From: Larus michahellis
Taxonomy: Eukaryota; Chordata; Aves; Charadriiformes; Laridae
NCBI RefSeq assembly: GCF_964199755.1
Contig: NC_133903.1
Coordinates: 501,001 to 565,000 of the forward strand
Length of the DNA stretch: 64,000 bases
Direction of reading: 5' to 3'
The first letter of the stretch is position 1. Each line of letters begins with the position of its first letter. The translations under genes and the position numbers were made by a program. The notes under the pieces are model-generated. The model was not told where the DNA came from and searched no databases. It saw only the letters and a program-made list of their open reading frames with translations. This document shows, piece after piece, positions 25,001-38,069 of this stretch.

Positions 25001-26949
25001 ATTGTAGTTATCTGCCATCTTGTTTTTCGGGTTTGGAGTCTTCCATACGTGCTGAGTTCTGGCAAAGCCTTACAGACGGGAACAAAGAGCAAGGGCATGA
25101 TTTTGTTAGTCATGAGAATTTAGCTGTGCTCATTATCCATCTTCTGCTGAAATGGTTTCTCTTCTAGCAGGAATACCAGAGCGCAGGCCTTACCAGGCCA
25201 GGGAGGAGAAAACAGCCTTGCAGGAAAGAATTCATTTGTTCGCAGCTGGCACAATAACGGGACTAAATACCCCACATTCTCAGGCTTTTGAAGTGTCCTC
25301 AGTCAACATCAGATTTCAAAAACTTTTAGATGAAAAATCTTTCAGGTATAAATGTACTGGTATTTCCTAAAGCTTGCAATTTTTTTCCCCACAGACATTT
25401 AAGGAAATGGAGAAGATACTTTGTTTGAAAAAGCTATTCTTTACCCAATGTGAAACCGTTGAGCAGTACACATTTACTTGAGTAGCTCTGTGGATGAAAA
25501 TTGTGCAGTAGATATTTTAAATATGTGAATCATTTTGCTATAAAACATGCTTTAATAGTTCTGCCATTTTGAAAGCAAAAGATTTGCTTTCAAAATATAT
25601 CTCCACCATCTTTGTTTAATTTTGGATATTGGGACATTTTCTACGTCGCGCTGAATGGCACACCTGATGCAGACATCCTTAGAGGAGAGCTTGCACCTGT
25701 ACTACTGAGATTTCTGGTATTTGAAAATATAATGAAGCTTTTAAAGGTACACATAAAAAAAGGAAACAAAAAAAAATGTTTAATTGACTTACTTTGTAGG
25801 ACATTAGTTTTTCAAATGCGTCTATTGTACTTTGTACACTAAGTCAAATTTTTTTGACATTACACTGCCTGTTTTATCTGAAGCATGGCAATTTGCCAAC
25901 CTTAGCTTTTAGAGATAAATTATTCTATACAAAGCAAAAGTTTTTATATCTGAGGCAACTTCCTTCTGCCATTTTATCATCTTCCTGGTTTTGTCTGTTT
26001 TCAATATATGCCTTTGTATTTTCACATCTTTTATATGCATGTATACACAGGTCCTTTCCTCTGTATTAAAACTGAGAGTTCCAAGTTGGTAAGGATAAAA
26101 AAGACGGACTGTTGACTTCAATTTCATTGCACTAATATACTATATGGATGCTTTTATATTACAATATTAAAAGATTTAACATACTGATATTAAAAGTATT
26201 TCCTGAATTTGGGAGTGGGGTGGGGAGGCAGGGGTTGATGTTTCATGAGAAGGTTTTAAAATGGAAATAATCTCTGGGTAGAGCTATATTCGAGTACTAA
26301 AGATTGACACATGGAGGCTGGGTTCTCGCAGTCAAAATGCGTTATTTTAGAGCATCTCAAATTTAAGCATATCGAAATTTAAAATCTAAAAGGAAATTAT
26401 GGTGGATGACAAACACCTCTCCTTTATGTGTCCCAAGAGGCCGAATATTTCTGCCTGAGGAGAAAAACCTAGAAAACTCAGCAGTGAGGAAAAGCCACAG
26501 ACATCCCTGCACGCACAGTGGAACCCAAAGAAACTTGAGGGGAAGGAGAACTGAATTAGGGATGGGCAGGGGAGAAGAATGAGATCAGAGGAAAAAGCTA
26601 AAGTTGCGGTGCAGCAAACTGGAGGAAAGCTTTTGGAAGTCACAAGAAAGAAAAGCTGTCCCTGATGTCACTGCCCATTTTAGCAGTCTGTCGTGAATTC
26701 CTCTTTCCCACAAGAAACGGTTACTAAGGATGTAAGCTGCAAACCATCATGTACTAATCTTTTTATGAAGCCGGTTTTGTTGTTGTTCTGTAGACCTATT
26801 GTTCTTCTACAATTATATTAATAGACTAAAAATAACGAGGGCAGTTCTATCAGACTTAAGTTAAAATTTTGCTTCTTAAGAACGATTATTTTATACTGTC
26901 CTGATTGAGATCACAGAAATCCTTTTCTGACCACGGAGGTATAAGGTAC
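19001..26949. other. Intergenic region downstream of FAM220A
   Basis: No supported gene is seen. The sequence is AT-rich, with an A/G run at 19874-19900 and a TA/TG microsatellite at about 20147-20167. There is a GC-richer patch near 19920-20080 with no recognisable content. The frame at 20822-21217 (131 codons) has no family resemblance. A short inverted repeat (ataatacac/gtgtattat type) lies around 22915-22945. Confidence 0.55.
20147..20167. repeat. TA-rich microsatellite
   Basis: Alternating TA with one TG interruption over about 21 bases. This is simple sequence. Confidence 0.85.
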
Positions 26950-27009
26950 CAAATTCATCCTTCATGTAACTGCACTGAAGTAAAGGGAGTTACATAAGGA
27001 ATTAATTTG
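26950..27009. repeat. Ancient palindromic repeat fragment
   Basis: Two arms (about 26950-26973 and 26985-27009) are inverted copies with roughly 19 of 24 matching positions. They carry a CAAATT(C/A)AT...TGTAACT pattern around a core resembling 'gtaactccattgaagtcaatgg'. I recognise this core as a recurrent ancient amniote interspersed repeat, but I cannot name the family with confidence. Confidence 0.5.
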
Positions 27010-30000
27010 ACCTGTCTCCTCCATTTCCTTGGAAAAATTCTTTGTTTTAGCGCTTGCCAAGTTTTAACTTTGACTCTCCCTTGCTTAACATCTTGTACTT
27101 AGAGACAGTTTTTCTTTCTTTAAGAACGAAATACAGCTGGAGGACTATTAAGGTGAAGATTTGCTTTTTAAATTGAAAGTACACTTCAATTATGGTAAGA
27201 AAACACCAAAACCTTTTTGGTTTGGTATAGAAGTATATGGGATTATTCTTACATCCTTGAGGATATGAAAGGAATAAAATAGTTTGTATAGCCATGAGAG
27301 GGAAAGGATTCAGTGATGTTTTTCTGCCTCAGACCCTGCGTGTTTCTTTCAAACTGCAGCAGTTGGAATAAAGAGGGACCTTTCCTGGTTAGAGACAGTT
27401 AGAATTTGTAACATTACACATCAGCTTTTTAACAAAGAATGACTCCCATTTTCACCTGGACTCTGCAGGAGCTATGTATTCAAAAATAACTTATAAGAGA
27501 GGCCGAAGGCATACTCTCACCAGTACACAACTGCAATTTCATGACACAATACTTTTAGTTTTTTGATGGCGACATGGCACAAAATTCTTTGTCCAAATTC
27601 AACGTACCAGTACAAAGTTATTTAAAAAAACAAGGAGTGGGGAGTAGCTTTACTCCTAATGATTTTACATTAAAGTCTGCCTTCCTGCTGCTGGTATAAA
27701 GCCAGGATAAAGCTTGGTCTAAACACTCTAAGTCATAGCTGGCTAATCTTGACAGGAATACAATTACATGCTCATATTTGATCTTGATCAATTTATTACC
27801 ATTAGATGATCTAGTATTGCACAGACCAGCCATTAACAAGCATGTAAGTCTGACTATAGGCACAGGTTGAGAAGGGATGAGCACGAGGGATCAGAAAGTG
27901 AAATTGATGGAGAGCCCGTAGTTCAGAATTAGGTTAGAATTAGGCAGGGATGTTGTCCCCACTGACAAAATAACTATCCAGCAGCCTGCCTGCCTTCTTT
28001 CCACACCAGCCGTCTGTCACAGTCTACTAGTGCTGCAACTGCGCCAATGCAACTCTTTGTGGGGCCAGAGTGTGAGCTTAATCAATGGAACAATTCTGGA
28101 TAAAAATGATTAGTCTAAACAGAACTTTAAAAACCTGGATTGAGTGATCTGATTTACAGTGTGGCTTCACAAACGGTTGCATGAACAGCTTAGAGGGCAC
28201 TAAAAGTCACAATCGTTAGTTGCCAGTTCCTGCTCCTGTCTAAATTTATGGTTCTATATTTATTAAACCCAGATTTGTGCGCTGCTGACTAGCCAGCAGC
28301 AAGATTTGAGCCAGTTCATGCGGAGATACGCAATTGCATTTCAGATGCTCACTGGTGAATCAACAGGAGCACCTGGTCTAACCCTTCCAGCACTGCATGT
28401 CATGAGCGAGCCCAGCTTGTCACTTGGCTGCCATACGTACTGCGGGGTGCCAGCTCTCTTACGCTGTGGAGGTGTTTAAGAACACTTCTCTGGGTGGGGA
28501 GGAGGAAGGAACTGTGAGGGCCTCCCCTGTTTACCAGCACTGTGGCAGATCTACAAGCAGAGGCCTGCGTACGGCCAAGGACACAGTGAGCAGAGCACAC
28601 AGAAACAGGAACGCAGATATCGATACGGATGGAACGAAGAGGAACTGGCTCAATATAAACATGGAACAAGAAAACAGCTTTGCATGCTTATCTTGGTGGG
28701 AACTGAATAAGGCGGCCGGGTTAGTGATCTGAAATATGTGTTTACTTGCCTAGCAGGTGCATGGAAAGTTTTAGAGCTCGCGTATGAAAGCCGAGGCCTG
28801 AGAAGCAATCAATGATTTTGTGCTCATCACAGCCGGAGTCCGTGCCTTCATGCACCACACAGCACTACCACAATAATTCCCTGCTGCTGCCATATGCACG
28901 CAGCTAGAGCAGGGCTGGTGTGTGGTGTGCAGCTCAGCTACAGCCTCCAGTGTCGGAGGAATTAGGAATTTAAAATTCCCAGGCCTTGGTGAGACTGGAG
29001 AGTGGTACGCGATAATGCATTTAACCACCCCAAGCTGGAATTAGCCAGCAGAGGTGAATTCACAGACTGTGGCCATTCTCAAGGTGGGAACAGTCTGGCC
29101 TTACTCGGTGCGCTCTCCTTTGAGAGTTCCTTTACATCAAGCTCTTTCATTTTCCTGAGGTAGATAGAAAAAACCTCTCAAGCTTCATGCAAAATTCCAC
29201 TCATGATCTGTTTCAGCCCATGTCCATTGAATCCAAGTCCTCTTTTTCTGTTATTTTACGCACGGCTTTCATGCTAGAAAGCATCCTGGTTGTGTCTGGT
29301 ACTACGCATAATTAATACAGGTAGAACAAGTTCTAATGCAAAGTATACTTCAGATCATAAGCATTACAGAGTTGGTGGACCTCCACAATTTTTAGTGCCT
29401 TTGGTTTTCCTCACTGGGACATTCTGGTGTTCTTTATTCCACGACTCACCGGTGGCCCTATCAGTGTTACACAATGGAAACAAGCACTGACTTCCAAAAC
29501 CAGTAATATTTGATGTTAGGAGTAGATTAAGCCCATTTAGAAGTCTTAAAAACATGAACAACCTCAAAATATGTTAAGAATTGAAATTTGAAATAAGCTG
29601 CAAATAAAATTCAGGACATGATTTAAAAGTTCATCTGAAGAAAAACCTATGCAAAATTCTTAGAAGAGAGGCATCTTCAACTTTGGGGGTTTTGACTATT
29701 TTAAGGGAACGAGCTTCCTATCCATACAACAAAGCACCATTCATAAAAGATGTTTGACTTGCTAAGCTTCAGCTTTGATGTTCCCCAAAGCAATATAAAA
29801 TACTTGCATGTAAATTTTTTCAGACTAAATGAAAGGTGCAAGCACTTTTGAAACCGTTAAGACAACCAGCAAACAGGATTTTCTATAAATGTGTTTTTCC
29901 AGCTGAGACAAATGCAATATGTGTGACAGCATAAACATTTTAAGAAACAATACATAGCTAAAACCCATCTGCCAGACAGAGGAAGCCAAAGAGTTTGCCA

Positions 30001-33000
30001 CAGGGGTTTAAGAATACCAGATTATTCAAGTACAGATAAATGAAAAAAAAAAACAGGGAGGGGGGAAGATATGATGATGGACTAAGATCTTCCTGCCTGG
30101 AAACTATTAGACAATGCTTCTTAAAAAATAAAAATTGTTTGATTGTCTAGATTTGGAACAAAAGTATTCTTTAATACAATGGCTGAGGATCAATGAGAGT
30201 GATTCTGATTATCAACAAGATATTGTCTTAGGAAACGTAATGCTTGCACTGTTTTTCTAAAACTGTGAGCATCTAAGCGAGCAAGTAATGAAATCAACCA
30301 AATAATTCCACTTTACAAAATGTCGAACAACATATTCTTTAAGATGTATCTATATTCTTTGAGATATATGTATATTCTGTAAGATATATCTATATTCTTT
30401 AAAAATGTATTCTTAAAACCATGCAGACGTTCGTGTCTTTGAGATTAACTGTTCTCCTTAAGGGTAACTACAAAATCCTTCTTACCAAATCTGACAGAAG
30501 TCAGAATAAGACAGACTTGAAAATTAGCAATGTCTTGACTGAACGCGTGAAATGGGAATACCTGCATACAGGACGACTACATCTTTAAAGAAGAGTTCAA
30601 AGATTCTTTCTTCCTTCCAACAGTAAGGTGCGTTATTTCATCTCCTTGTGTCTGATCCAGATGCCTGCTCTGATGGCACAACAGCTGTTACTTTGTTTCT
30701 TTCTGCTTTAAGAAAATTCAGAATTGTGTTTCTTGTCTTTGAATACAATATTCCTACCTACTTTCCAATTACTGTCCATGTAACGAACATCATCATAGCT
30801 CACGCTTTTGATTAGAAATAAAAAGTTTACGAAATCTAGCATCTTAAAATGGAATTTTACATCACTGAAACGTTCACATTACTGAAAGAGGAAACTTACC
30901 CAAGTAAGCTTAAGCTTATTTATTTCTACGAGTAAACTGAAGATGAATAAGGGAGATGTTTTTTCAGAATTTCCATTAGCCAATAAAGACCAATACAGAA
31001 AAAAAGGGAATCCACTCTTGCTGAGGAAAGGATGTGGTAACCAACAGGGCTATCCTGATCTTGAATTCTTTGATTACTTAAAAAAAAAAAAGAAAAAAGA
31101 AAAAAAGAGGGGTAAAGAGTAATTTTCATTTGCTACTGCTTGGAATCTGGTTCAAACTGAAATCCATAGAAATGGCTTAATACTTAATGAGCCTTTTAGA
31201 CCACAAAAATGTCTTCACTGACTCTGTGTAGTGACAAATGTCGTAACAGATGTGCTCCTCACCCCTTAAAATAAAAAATGACATGATAAATTACTACTTA
31301 GTGGAAACTGAATCAAAACACATAATAAACTATCTGAAGAGGAAAAAAAGAAGACACAACGTACTACCTGAAAAATCAGCAAATAACCACACTTATTATC
31401 AAAGAATCAACTCTGCCAACAGCAGTTTTTGGAGAAAGCCCAATTTTCCCCTAAAAATAATTTCAACAGACCAGCTATTAGACTATTATTTACACGAATG
31501 ACAGATTATGAAGTTCTTCCAACACAGAAGGTTAACCTTGTGGATATCAAGCTGGCAAAACATACTTGTGGTAAAAATAGAGCTATGACTACAGAAGGGA
31601 CTGCACGAAAGAATAAAAAGATCAAGCAATCTTTAGAAAACTGTTGAATTAAAGCCTTCTTAATATGGAGAGAAAAAATAAAATTCATGTGTATGTCAAA
31701 ACAGAAGAATGATCAAAGTTCCAGAAAACAAAGCAGATGCGAGAAAGTTATTCACATGAGTAGGAAACAGTTTATTGGAGCGTATGCTCAAATTTGCTGA
31801 GATTGTAACCTCTCTTGCTACCTGGCATGTTGGTAAGGAACTACCCATTATTTAATGATAGTGGCATTTTTATCGTTGAATTACCAAAAACTACAGAGTC
31901 AGAGTAGTTCTGCTATGGTAGAACTACTATAGCTACGATGTAGAACTATGACTGTAATTCTTTACTTGATTTTGTACATTTTCAAAAAATCTCTTCCTGA
32001 CCCAGTTAGTTTTCTAGCCAGACATGAGACTTATTTTATACAAAGGAAAATGAGACAACAAGGTAAAAGGTTTGATCTTTAAAGTTTCTATCACACATCT
32101 CACCTCAAGATTAAACAGCACCTTGTATGCAGAATTAACAGTTTTATGCCTAGAACACTCGTAGCATCAGGCCCATGCTAAAGTAAGTCTATTTATAATA
32201 TACACAATATGTATGAAAATTTGAAGTTTTAAGGAATATGCCATCATTTCAGAGACATACAGCCTTGAAGAAGACACTATAATTTCAACACTCTATGTGA
32301 CTATGTATCGCTAATAAGTCATCCTACTAAAACAGGACTGGGAAGACAGATTTTCCTCGAGAGGGTATTGAACTACATATATTTCAAAGTTACAACTAAG
32401 CAAGCTACACATTCAATAACGCAAAATACTGAAAATGTAACTGTTAGCTCAAGTTAATGATGAAGTTACAATAAAGAACATTTTGCTTATCTCACAAGTT
32501 TGGAATTTTCTGATTTCACCATGAAGTTTATATAGAATATCCCAACTGATAACTTATAACTAGGACAGACTTTTCTTCATATCTTGCTTGCATCACAAAA
32601 TCATTTTTATGTTCTCTATTAATTTGGAGAATTTTAACACCTAGTGTCACTTCCATGAAGTCAACAGGAATTTTGCACCTAACTGGTGGGAGAAGGACTG
32701 TTCTCCATGGCTCACTCTTCTCTGTTATTAGAATTAGTGATTGGGATAGCTTTTATTTTGCATTAGAGTTTTCCTTATAGCAAAAATATTAAGTTATACT
32801 GAAATATAGGACGGAAGGAAAAAAAGTGATAATAACAAGCAAAAACAACAAAAGAAAGGAATATATTCTATATAAAGGTGTAAAACAACACAGATGAAAT
32901 TAAAGCAAACAAGCTGTGGTCAATTATAAAACTAGAATTTTTCTCATGAACCAGATTCCCCTCTAATGTAACGGTTTCCTCAGTGTGCAAAGATATTGAA

Positions 33001-33463
33001 AGCCCACTGCCAGTTCATCTACATTCAGACTTATTTTAAAACCATCCTGTAATTACACTTTATAGACACACATTTCAAAATACATCTCTTACCAAGGTAA
33101 TGCTTCTGTTTTATGCCATCACACCCTTTTTAATACACTAACTTACTGAACTTATAACAATGTTTAATTTAAAGTATGAAATTCAGAGTATTTCAAAGGT
33201 TTGTGATGTTTATGCTTTCTACATGAGGCAGAAGGCTTTATGGCCAGAGCAGCTGCCAAAGCAAACCCCAGCCCTCAGCACAAGGAGCGTCAGAGGTGAG
33301 CGCTCCCGACGCCTCGGCGGTGCTCTGCCCCATGCCAGCCTACAAGAGGAAAATGAAAACCCCGATACTTTCCTGTTGGCTGACCCTTTCCTCCCACAGC
33401 TTCCTATCTGAATAAAATTTTGACACCAAAGGTTTTAAAGAAATAAAGAGGGGTGCTGCCTGA
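27010..33463. other. Intergenic region upstream of CYTH3
   Basis: AT-rich sequence with no recognised gene. It contains the 20-base tandem array at 30332-30412 and an A/G simple-sequence tract at 31079-31112. A short stretch at 32645-32690 (cttccatgaagtcaacagg) resembles the same ancient repeat core seen at 26970. Confidence 0.55.
30332..30412. repeat. 20-bp tandem repeat, about 4 copies
   Basis: Four imperfect copies of a 20-base AT-rich unit (consensus close to atattctttaagatatatct) are arranged head to tail. Copy differences are single-base substitutions. Confidence 0.9.
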
Positions 33464-33578
33464 GAAGGAAGGAAGGAAAGGAAGGAAAGGAAGGAAGGAA
33501 AGGAAGGAAAGGAAGGAAAGGAAGGAAAGGAAGGAAAGGAAGGAAAGGAAGGAAAGGAAGGAAAGGAAGGAAGGAAGA
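33464..33578. repeat. Purine-only 9-bp microsatellite
   Basis: About 115 bases consist only of A and G, mainly the nine-base unit ggaaggaaa with a few four-base ggaa interruptions. It produces artefactual frames of repeated Lys-Glu-Arg on the plus strand (33453-33647) and Phe-Leu-Pro/Ser on the minus strand (33404-33671). It lies about 0.5 kb upstream of the CYTH3 CpG island. Confidence 0.97.
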
Positions 33579-34109
33579 GTGGTTCGTGCCAGCACGCTCC
33601 TGCTTACCTTTGCAGACTGTGGAGGCTGCCGACCCCCAGGCTCCTGAGGCATCTCCCTGAGTGGATCTCACCTTTGCTAGGGCTCAGGAAGCCCCGCGGC
33701 GCGTTGGCTCCAGGGCAATGGACAGACAAACCCCTTCTGTTACCAGCACAGACAGCACGCTCAAGGCAGGCCTCGCGCCCCACACACGGGCACCATCCCC
33801 TTTACATGCCAGGCTCTTCACAGCAGCGGTGGCCGGGCAAGTGCCCAGCACCAGCCCAGACCCAGGAGCAAGGAGCGAGCAAGAATCAGCTGAAAACATG
33901 CAGAAACGTCATCGTGTGCCTCAGGCTCCTTTTTGGAGGCTTCAACCCATCCCGTCCCCCTCCACGATGGGCCCTCAGGCCAGCTCGTCCCTCGCCTCCC
34001 TGTCACAGCCCGCTCTTGGACCCGCTGAAGACCCCTCCAGGAGCGCCAGCGCCTCCGCCGACAACTCCTGGCTACCGCAGGCCCCGGGGATGGCCCCAGC
34101 CGCCATGAA

Positions 34110-35500
34110 CCCCCACTGACGCGACGGCTCCCCTCAGCTCCTCCGCCACCGCCCTCCGGCCGCGCCCCGGCGGCTGCCCCGCAAGCCGGACTCCCCCCGC
34201 CCCCGACCGCCCGCGGGGCGGCCCCGCCAGGGCCCTCAGCGCCGCGCGAACGCCGCCGGGGAGGGGACAGCGACCAAGAGAGGCGGGCGGGGGAGGCTCC
34301 CCGGTCCCTGAGGGGAGGAGGCGGCCCGGCGGCGGCCGGCGGCCCTGCGGCGGCGGGGGCGGCGGCGCGGGGCGGCCGGGCCTGCCTCCCCTCCGCCCCT
34401 GGCGGGTCACATGAGAGGGGCGGGCGGCTGGGCTGCGGCCGCCGGGGCTGGGGCAGGGCTGGGCGGAGAGGGACGCGGCGGCGGAGCGCGGCGGCGGCGG
34501 AGCAGCGGGAGCGAGGCGCCGAGCGAGCGGAGCGATCTTCGGGCCTCCCTCAGACGCGGCCGTCGCGGCGCGCCCTGCCTGCGGCCCCGACATGGACGAG
34601 GAGGGCGGCGGCGGCGGTGAGTGGCGGGGTTGCGCGAGGGGGACGCGGCCGCTCGCCCCTGAGGAGGCCGCGCTGGCGGCCGCGGCGCCCCGCTGCCGGG
34701 AGGGGCCGGCGGTCCCGCAGGCCGCCACATTCGGTGCCGCCGCGGTCCCCGCGCCCTCGGCCGCCCGCCGGCGCCGTGCCCCGTCCCGCCCGCCGCCCCC
34801 GGGCGCTGAGGGGCTGAGCCGAGCGGAGCGACTGTAGCAGCCGGTACCGAGCGGCTGCCGGTCGTGGCGGGGGCTGCCCTGGCGCCGGCGGCCACAAAGG
34901 GGGCTCTGTGTCCCGCGGCGGGGCGGCGGAGCCGGGCAGGGCCGGGCCCCGGCGCGGTGACAGCCCCGCGGCACGGCTGGGCTCCCGCCGGCGGCTGCGG
35001 GGCGAGCGGCGGCAGGGCGGGCAGGAGCGGGTCCGGGCGGTGTGGGGGGACCGGTCCCGCGGGGGCTCTGTGCGGGCCGCCCCCATGGGGGCAACCGCGG
35101 GGCGGTTCGTCCGGTTTAAACGAGGCGAACTGTTCCTAAAGGCAGCGGCGTTCGTGTCGCCAGATACTACTTATAGAGAATCCGGACCGGCACCTTGGGG
35201 GAGCTTTTGTTTTTAGTTTTTACCTTTCGGAGGCCGGCTCGCGCGCCGACCCGGTTTGAGGCACCGCAGGCATGCCGCACGCTTCCCTCCCCTCGTTTGC
35301 AGCGTGTTCTGTGGGTGCGTGCGTCGCTGCCGGCCGAAATAACCCGTATCGTCCCCGCGGACGGTGTGTGCGGAGCGGCTGGTCCCGCCACGGGGCAGGG
35401 GCCGGCCCGGGGGCTGCCCCGCGCTCGCCGCCACCGCCGTCGGTGTGGCGGTACCCGCGGAGCCACCGGGGCATCCCTGAAATGCGCTGCTGAACAGGCT
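34110..35500. promoter_or_regulatory. CYTH3: CpG island, CYTH3 promoter
   Basis: Dense CpG sequence from about 34110 to 35500 surrounds the CYTH3 start codon at 34592. GC boxes occur around 34340-34480, with no clear TATA box. The transcription start and 5' UTR must lie left of 34592, but I cannot fix the position. The long frames here (340 codons on the minus strand at 34072-35094, and others) are GC-driven low complexity. A less CpG-rich shoulder extends left to about 33690. Confidence 0.9.
34592..34616 (+). CDS. CYTH3: CYTH3 (cytohesin-3) exon 1
   Basis: ATG in a strong context (G at -3 and +4) encodes MDEEGGGG plus one base of the next codon, then the donor GTGAGT at 34617. The acidic, glycine-rich N-terminus is characteristic of cytohesin-3 and differs from the N-termini of cytohesins 1 and 2. 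The single leftover base (phase 1) joins exon 2 at 60809 to make a valine codon, giving GVPDDLS. Cytohesin-3 (GRP1/ARNO3) is a guanine-nucleotide exchange factor for Arf GTPases. It has an N-terminal coiled coil, a Sec7 domain and a phosphoinositide-binding PH domain, and acts at the plasma membrane downstream of PI3-kinase. It is too short to be called as an ORF by itself. Confidence 0.93.
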
Positions 35501-36859
35501 GCCTTTGAATGCGCTGCCTGATTTCTAAATGGCTAAAGTAAGGGCTAAACCTCGTGTGATTAATAGTTGCGCGGTGCTTGCTAATTCTAGATATAATTAC
35601 CCAGAACTCGGAAATCAAGTGGGTGTGGTGTTTGTTTTGACAACTTGGAGGGGGAAAAAAAAAAAGGCTATGATGAATCAGAAATATAATTCTTTAAGCA
35701 GTCGTCTGGAAACGTGGCCATTCCTCAGCAGGCACCTCTGCTCATTTTGTCAGTGGTAGAAGTAAGTCTTTAAAAAAAAAATAATCTGAAAAAGGAAAAC
35801 AAAAGGCAAAACAACCCAGTCCTGAAAAGTTATTATTCAAAACAGTTGAACACTGTAATTGTAAAGAGTAGAAAGCTCATTCAACTCAAAATATGTTATT
35901 TTCACAGGATTAGGGACTTGCATCTCTAGTTAGGGGAGATGAACCCACTTGTTATTGGCACTAACCCTGTGTAATGTAGTACTTAATCACATACAAGATG
36001 TAAACTAGAAAATGGATGCACTGCTGAATCAATCTTTCGTAAGGTGTTAAGCATTTCAAAGTTGGATTTTCATGGGAGGACGAATACTCAGGACCTTGGG
36101 AGAAGATGGTCTGTATTTAGCTAAAGGGTGGTTCTATAGGTGAAGTCAGGTTTTCACCTAACATGCAAGTGAAACTATTCTTTATAACTTCATATCATGT
36201 TAATAAACGTGTTGCTTTTTTGGGGACAAATTACAGTATAGTTTATGTTCCTCCTTACTTGACTTCATTGTAAAACAATTGTAAACTAATAGAGACTGGG
36301 AATTTTTTTGCAATCGGTCTGTTTGACATTTTACGCTGGCTTCTTGTGAGTATTGCAGTTTTTTCTTGAACAGAGATCCAGTCTGGCTTTTTCTTATGGA
36401 CTGCTGTCACCAGGATTACTTAGGTCATTTCCAGCTAATGAATTGGTATTTTGAATTGAAAGAAGTGTTGTGTTTTTTCCTCTCTCTTTTTTTTTTTTTT
36501 TTTTTAACAATAGAAAGCATGTGGGAAGTGTGGATTTGACAGCCAATTTTAAAATCCATTGGTGCCACTGAGTAGTGAGACTCATGCAGTACCAAGGGAG
36601 CCTGACCAGGGCAGTCCAGTGTTTTGAACCTCTGCAGGATATTTGAGATCTTCAGAAAATTGACATTGAGTGGGAAACTCGCAGAGATAAGCATATTGCT
36701 GTGCACAGGTACTTTAGGAAGTATGCAGAATTATTTGAGGACTGTACAGAATCACCCTAATTAGAGGCTTGAACTAGATAAGCATCTAAATATCTAGGAC
36801 ATTAAACTGTGATTCAGAAAGTAAACTGCTATTCCCAGTACAGCTCTGCCTGCTGCCCT

Positions 36860-36990
36860 GCTCTTCAGTTTAATTTGCATCCTGTGCTTCAGTTCCCTTA
36901 TTTGTCAAATGGGGTCAGTTGTTTTACCACCTCTGGTAAAAACTGCAAATGCAAACTGAGCTATGTAAAGTTAGGATTTATTATTTTAGA
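36860..36990 (+). mobile_element. MIR-like ancient SINE remnant
   Basis: The segment containing tgtgcttcagttccctta, then tttgtcaaatggggtcag, and further on ctatgtaaag, follows the order of the MIR consensus core (CTCAGTTTCC / CATCTGTAAAATGGGG / ATGTAAAGCGC). It is heavily decayed, as expected for a CORE-SINE older than the bird lineage. The limits are approximate. Confidence 0.55.
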
Positions 36991-38052
36991 AGCACTTGAT
37001 GGAAGAGAAATGTTAATTAAGGGAATTGTTCTTAGTACTGCTTTCTCTTTTGTATGTGGAGCCCTGAATAGGGGCATGCATTTATATTATACAATGCACT
37101 TACGCACAACCCTCCCATTGATTTCAGCAGAGGCTCTGCATGGATTATTGATGCGATATGATCTGAGTCAGTTGGTGTTTCTCTCAACCTTCTTTTGTGT
37201 TCTGATTAAAATATCCCTGTGGTTCACTTAATCCAGGAAGTTTCTCCTCCTCCCTCTCCTCGCTTGGTTTAAAACTGCATCTTTTGTGATTTGGCTGAGG
37301 CTTTTCTTGTGTGCTTACTTTTACGTGGTGGTGGTGGTACCAGGGAACTGAGACCCTCGCATTGAATAGTGCTGCTCATAGGAGGTGGAATGGTTGCGTA
37401 CCACTAAACAGTAAGCGATATTCTGTATAAGGTCAAAATACATAAACAGTCAAAGCTGGAGGCACAGAATGGTACTTCTCTTTGTTTTTCTGAATTTGAG
37501 TCTAGTCATGTGGTGGCTTTGTAGTCCCCCAAATTCAACTCCGTGCCATTCCTTTTGGAAAAGGCTGCAAGACTGAGTACTTACCAGCTTCTTCTGTATG
37601 TATGTTTGTTTTAAGCTGTCTCTAAACAGACATGCCAAAAGGTTAAAATCCTGCTTCTGCTCGACAAATAGGCCAAATTATAGCAGTGATTATGGCATTG
37701 AGGTTTCCCTACTGTTCCCCAAACTCTGCTTTATTTCTGAATTTTGAAGCTTTTCTGGGGAGAATGTAGTTCAGTTGCCAAGCTCTGTTAGTTGTTGGCT
37801 GTAGTCACCAGCGATGGTGCCAGGTAGCAGGTTGATTCTGTTACGTAGACAGCCATTCACAAGGAACTAGACCGAGAGACCAGATCTTCTCGCAGAGGAC
37901 TCAGAAGAATGGATTTGCTGCCAAACCGGATTTAGCAAGATGACTTTGGTTCTTCTGCGGGGCAAAGCAGTTACCCATTTATAGGTAAAAGCTGTTAAAT
38001 GTGACAAAACCCTCAGATTTTTTTCTTAGAAGAAATGTTTTACAACTGATTA

Positions 38053-38069
38053 AATATATATATATATAT
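38053..38069. repeat. TA microsatellite
   Basis: Alternating TA over about 17 bases inside CYTH3 intron 1. Confidence 0.9.

Noticed and set aside
33453-33671. Repetitive Lys-Glu-Arg and Phe-Leu-Pro proteins
   Set aside because: Direct translation of the nine-base purine microsatellite.
34072-35094. 340-codon minus-strand frame over the CYTH3 promoter
   Set aside because: Same GC-driven artefact. There is no domain, and overlapping frames are open on the other strand too.
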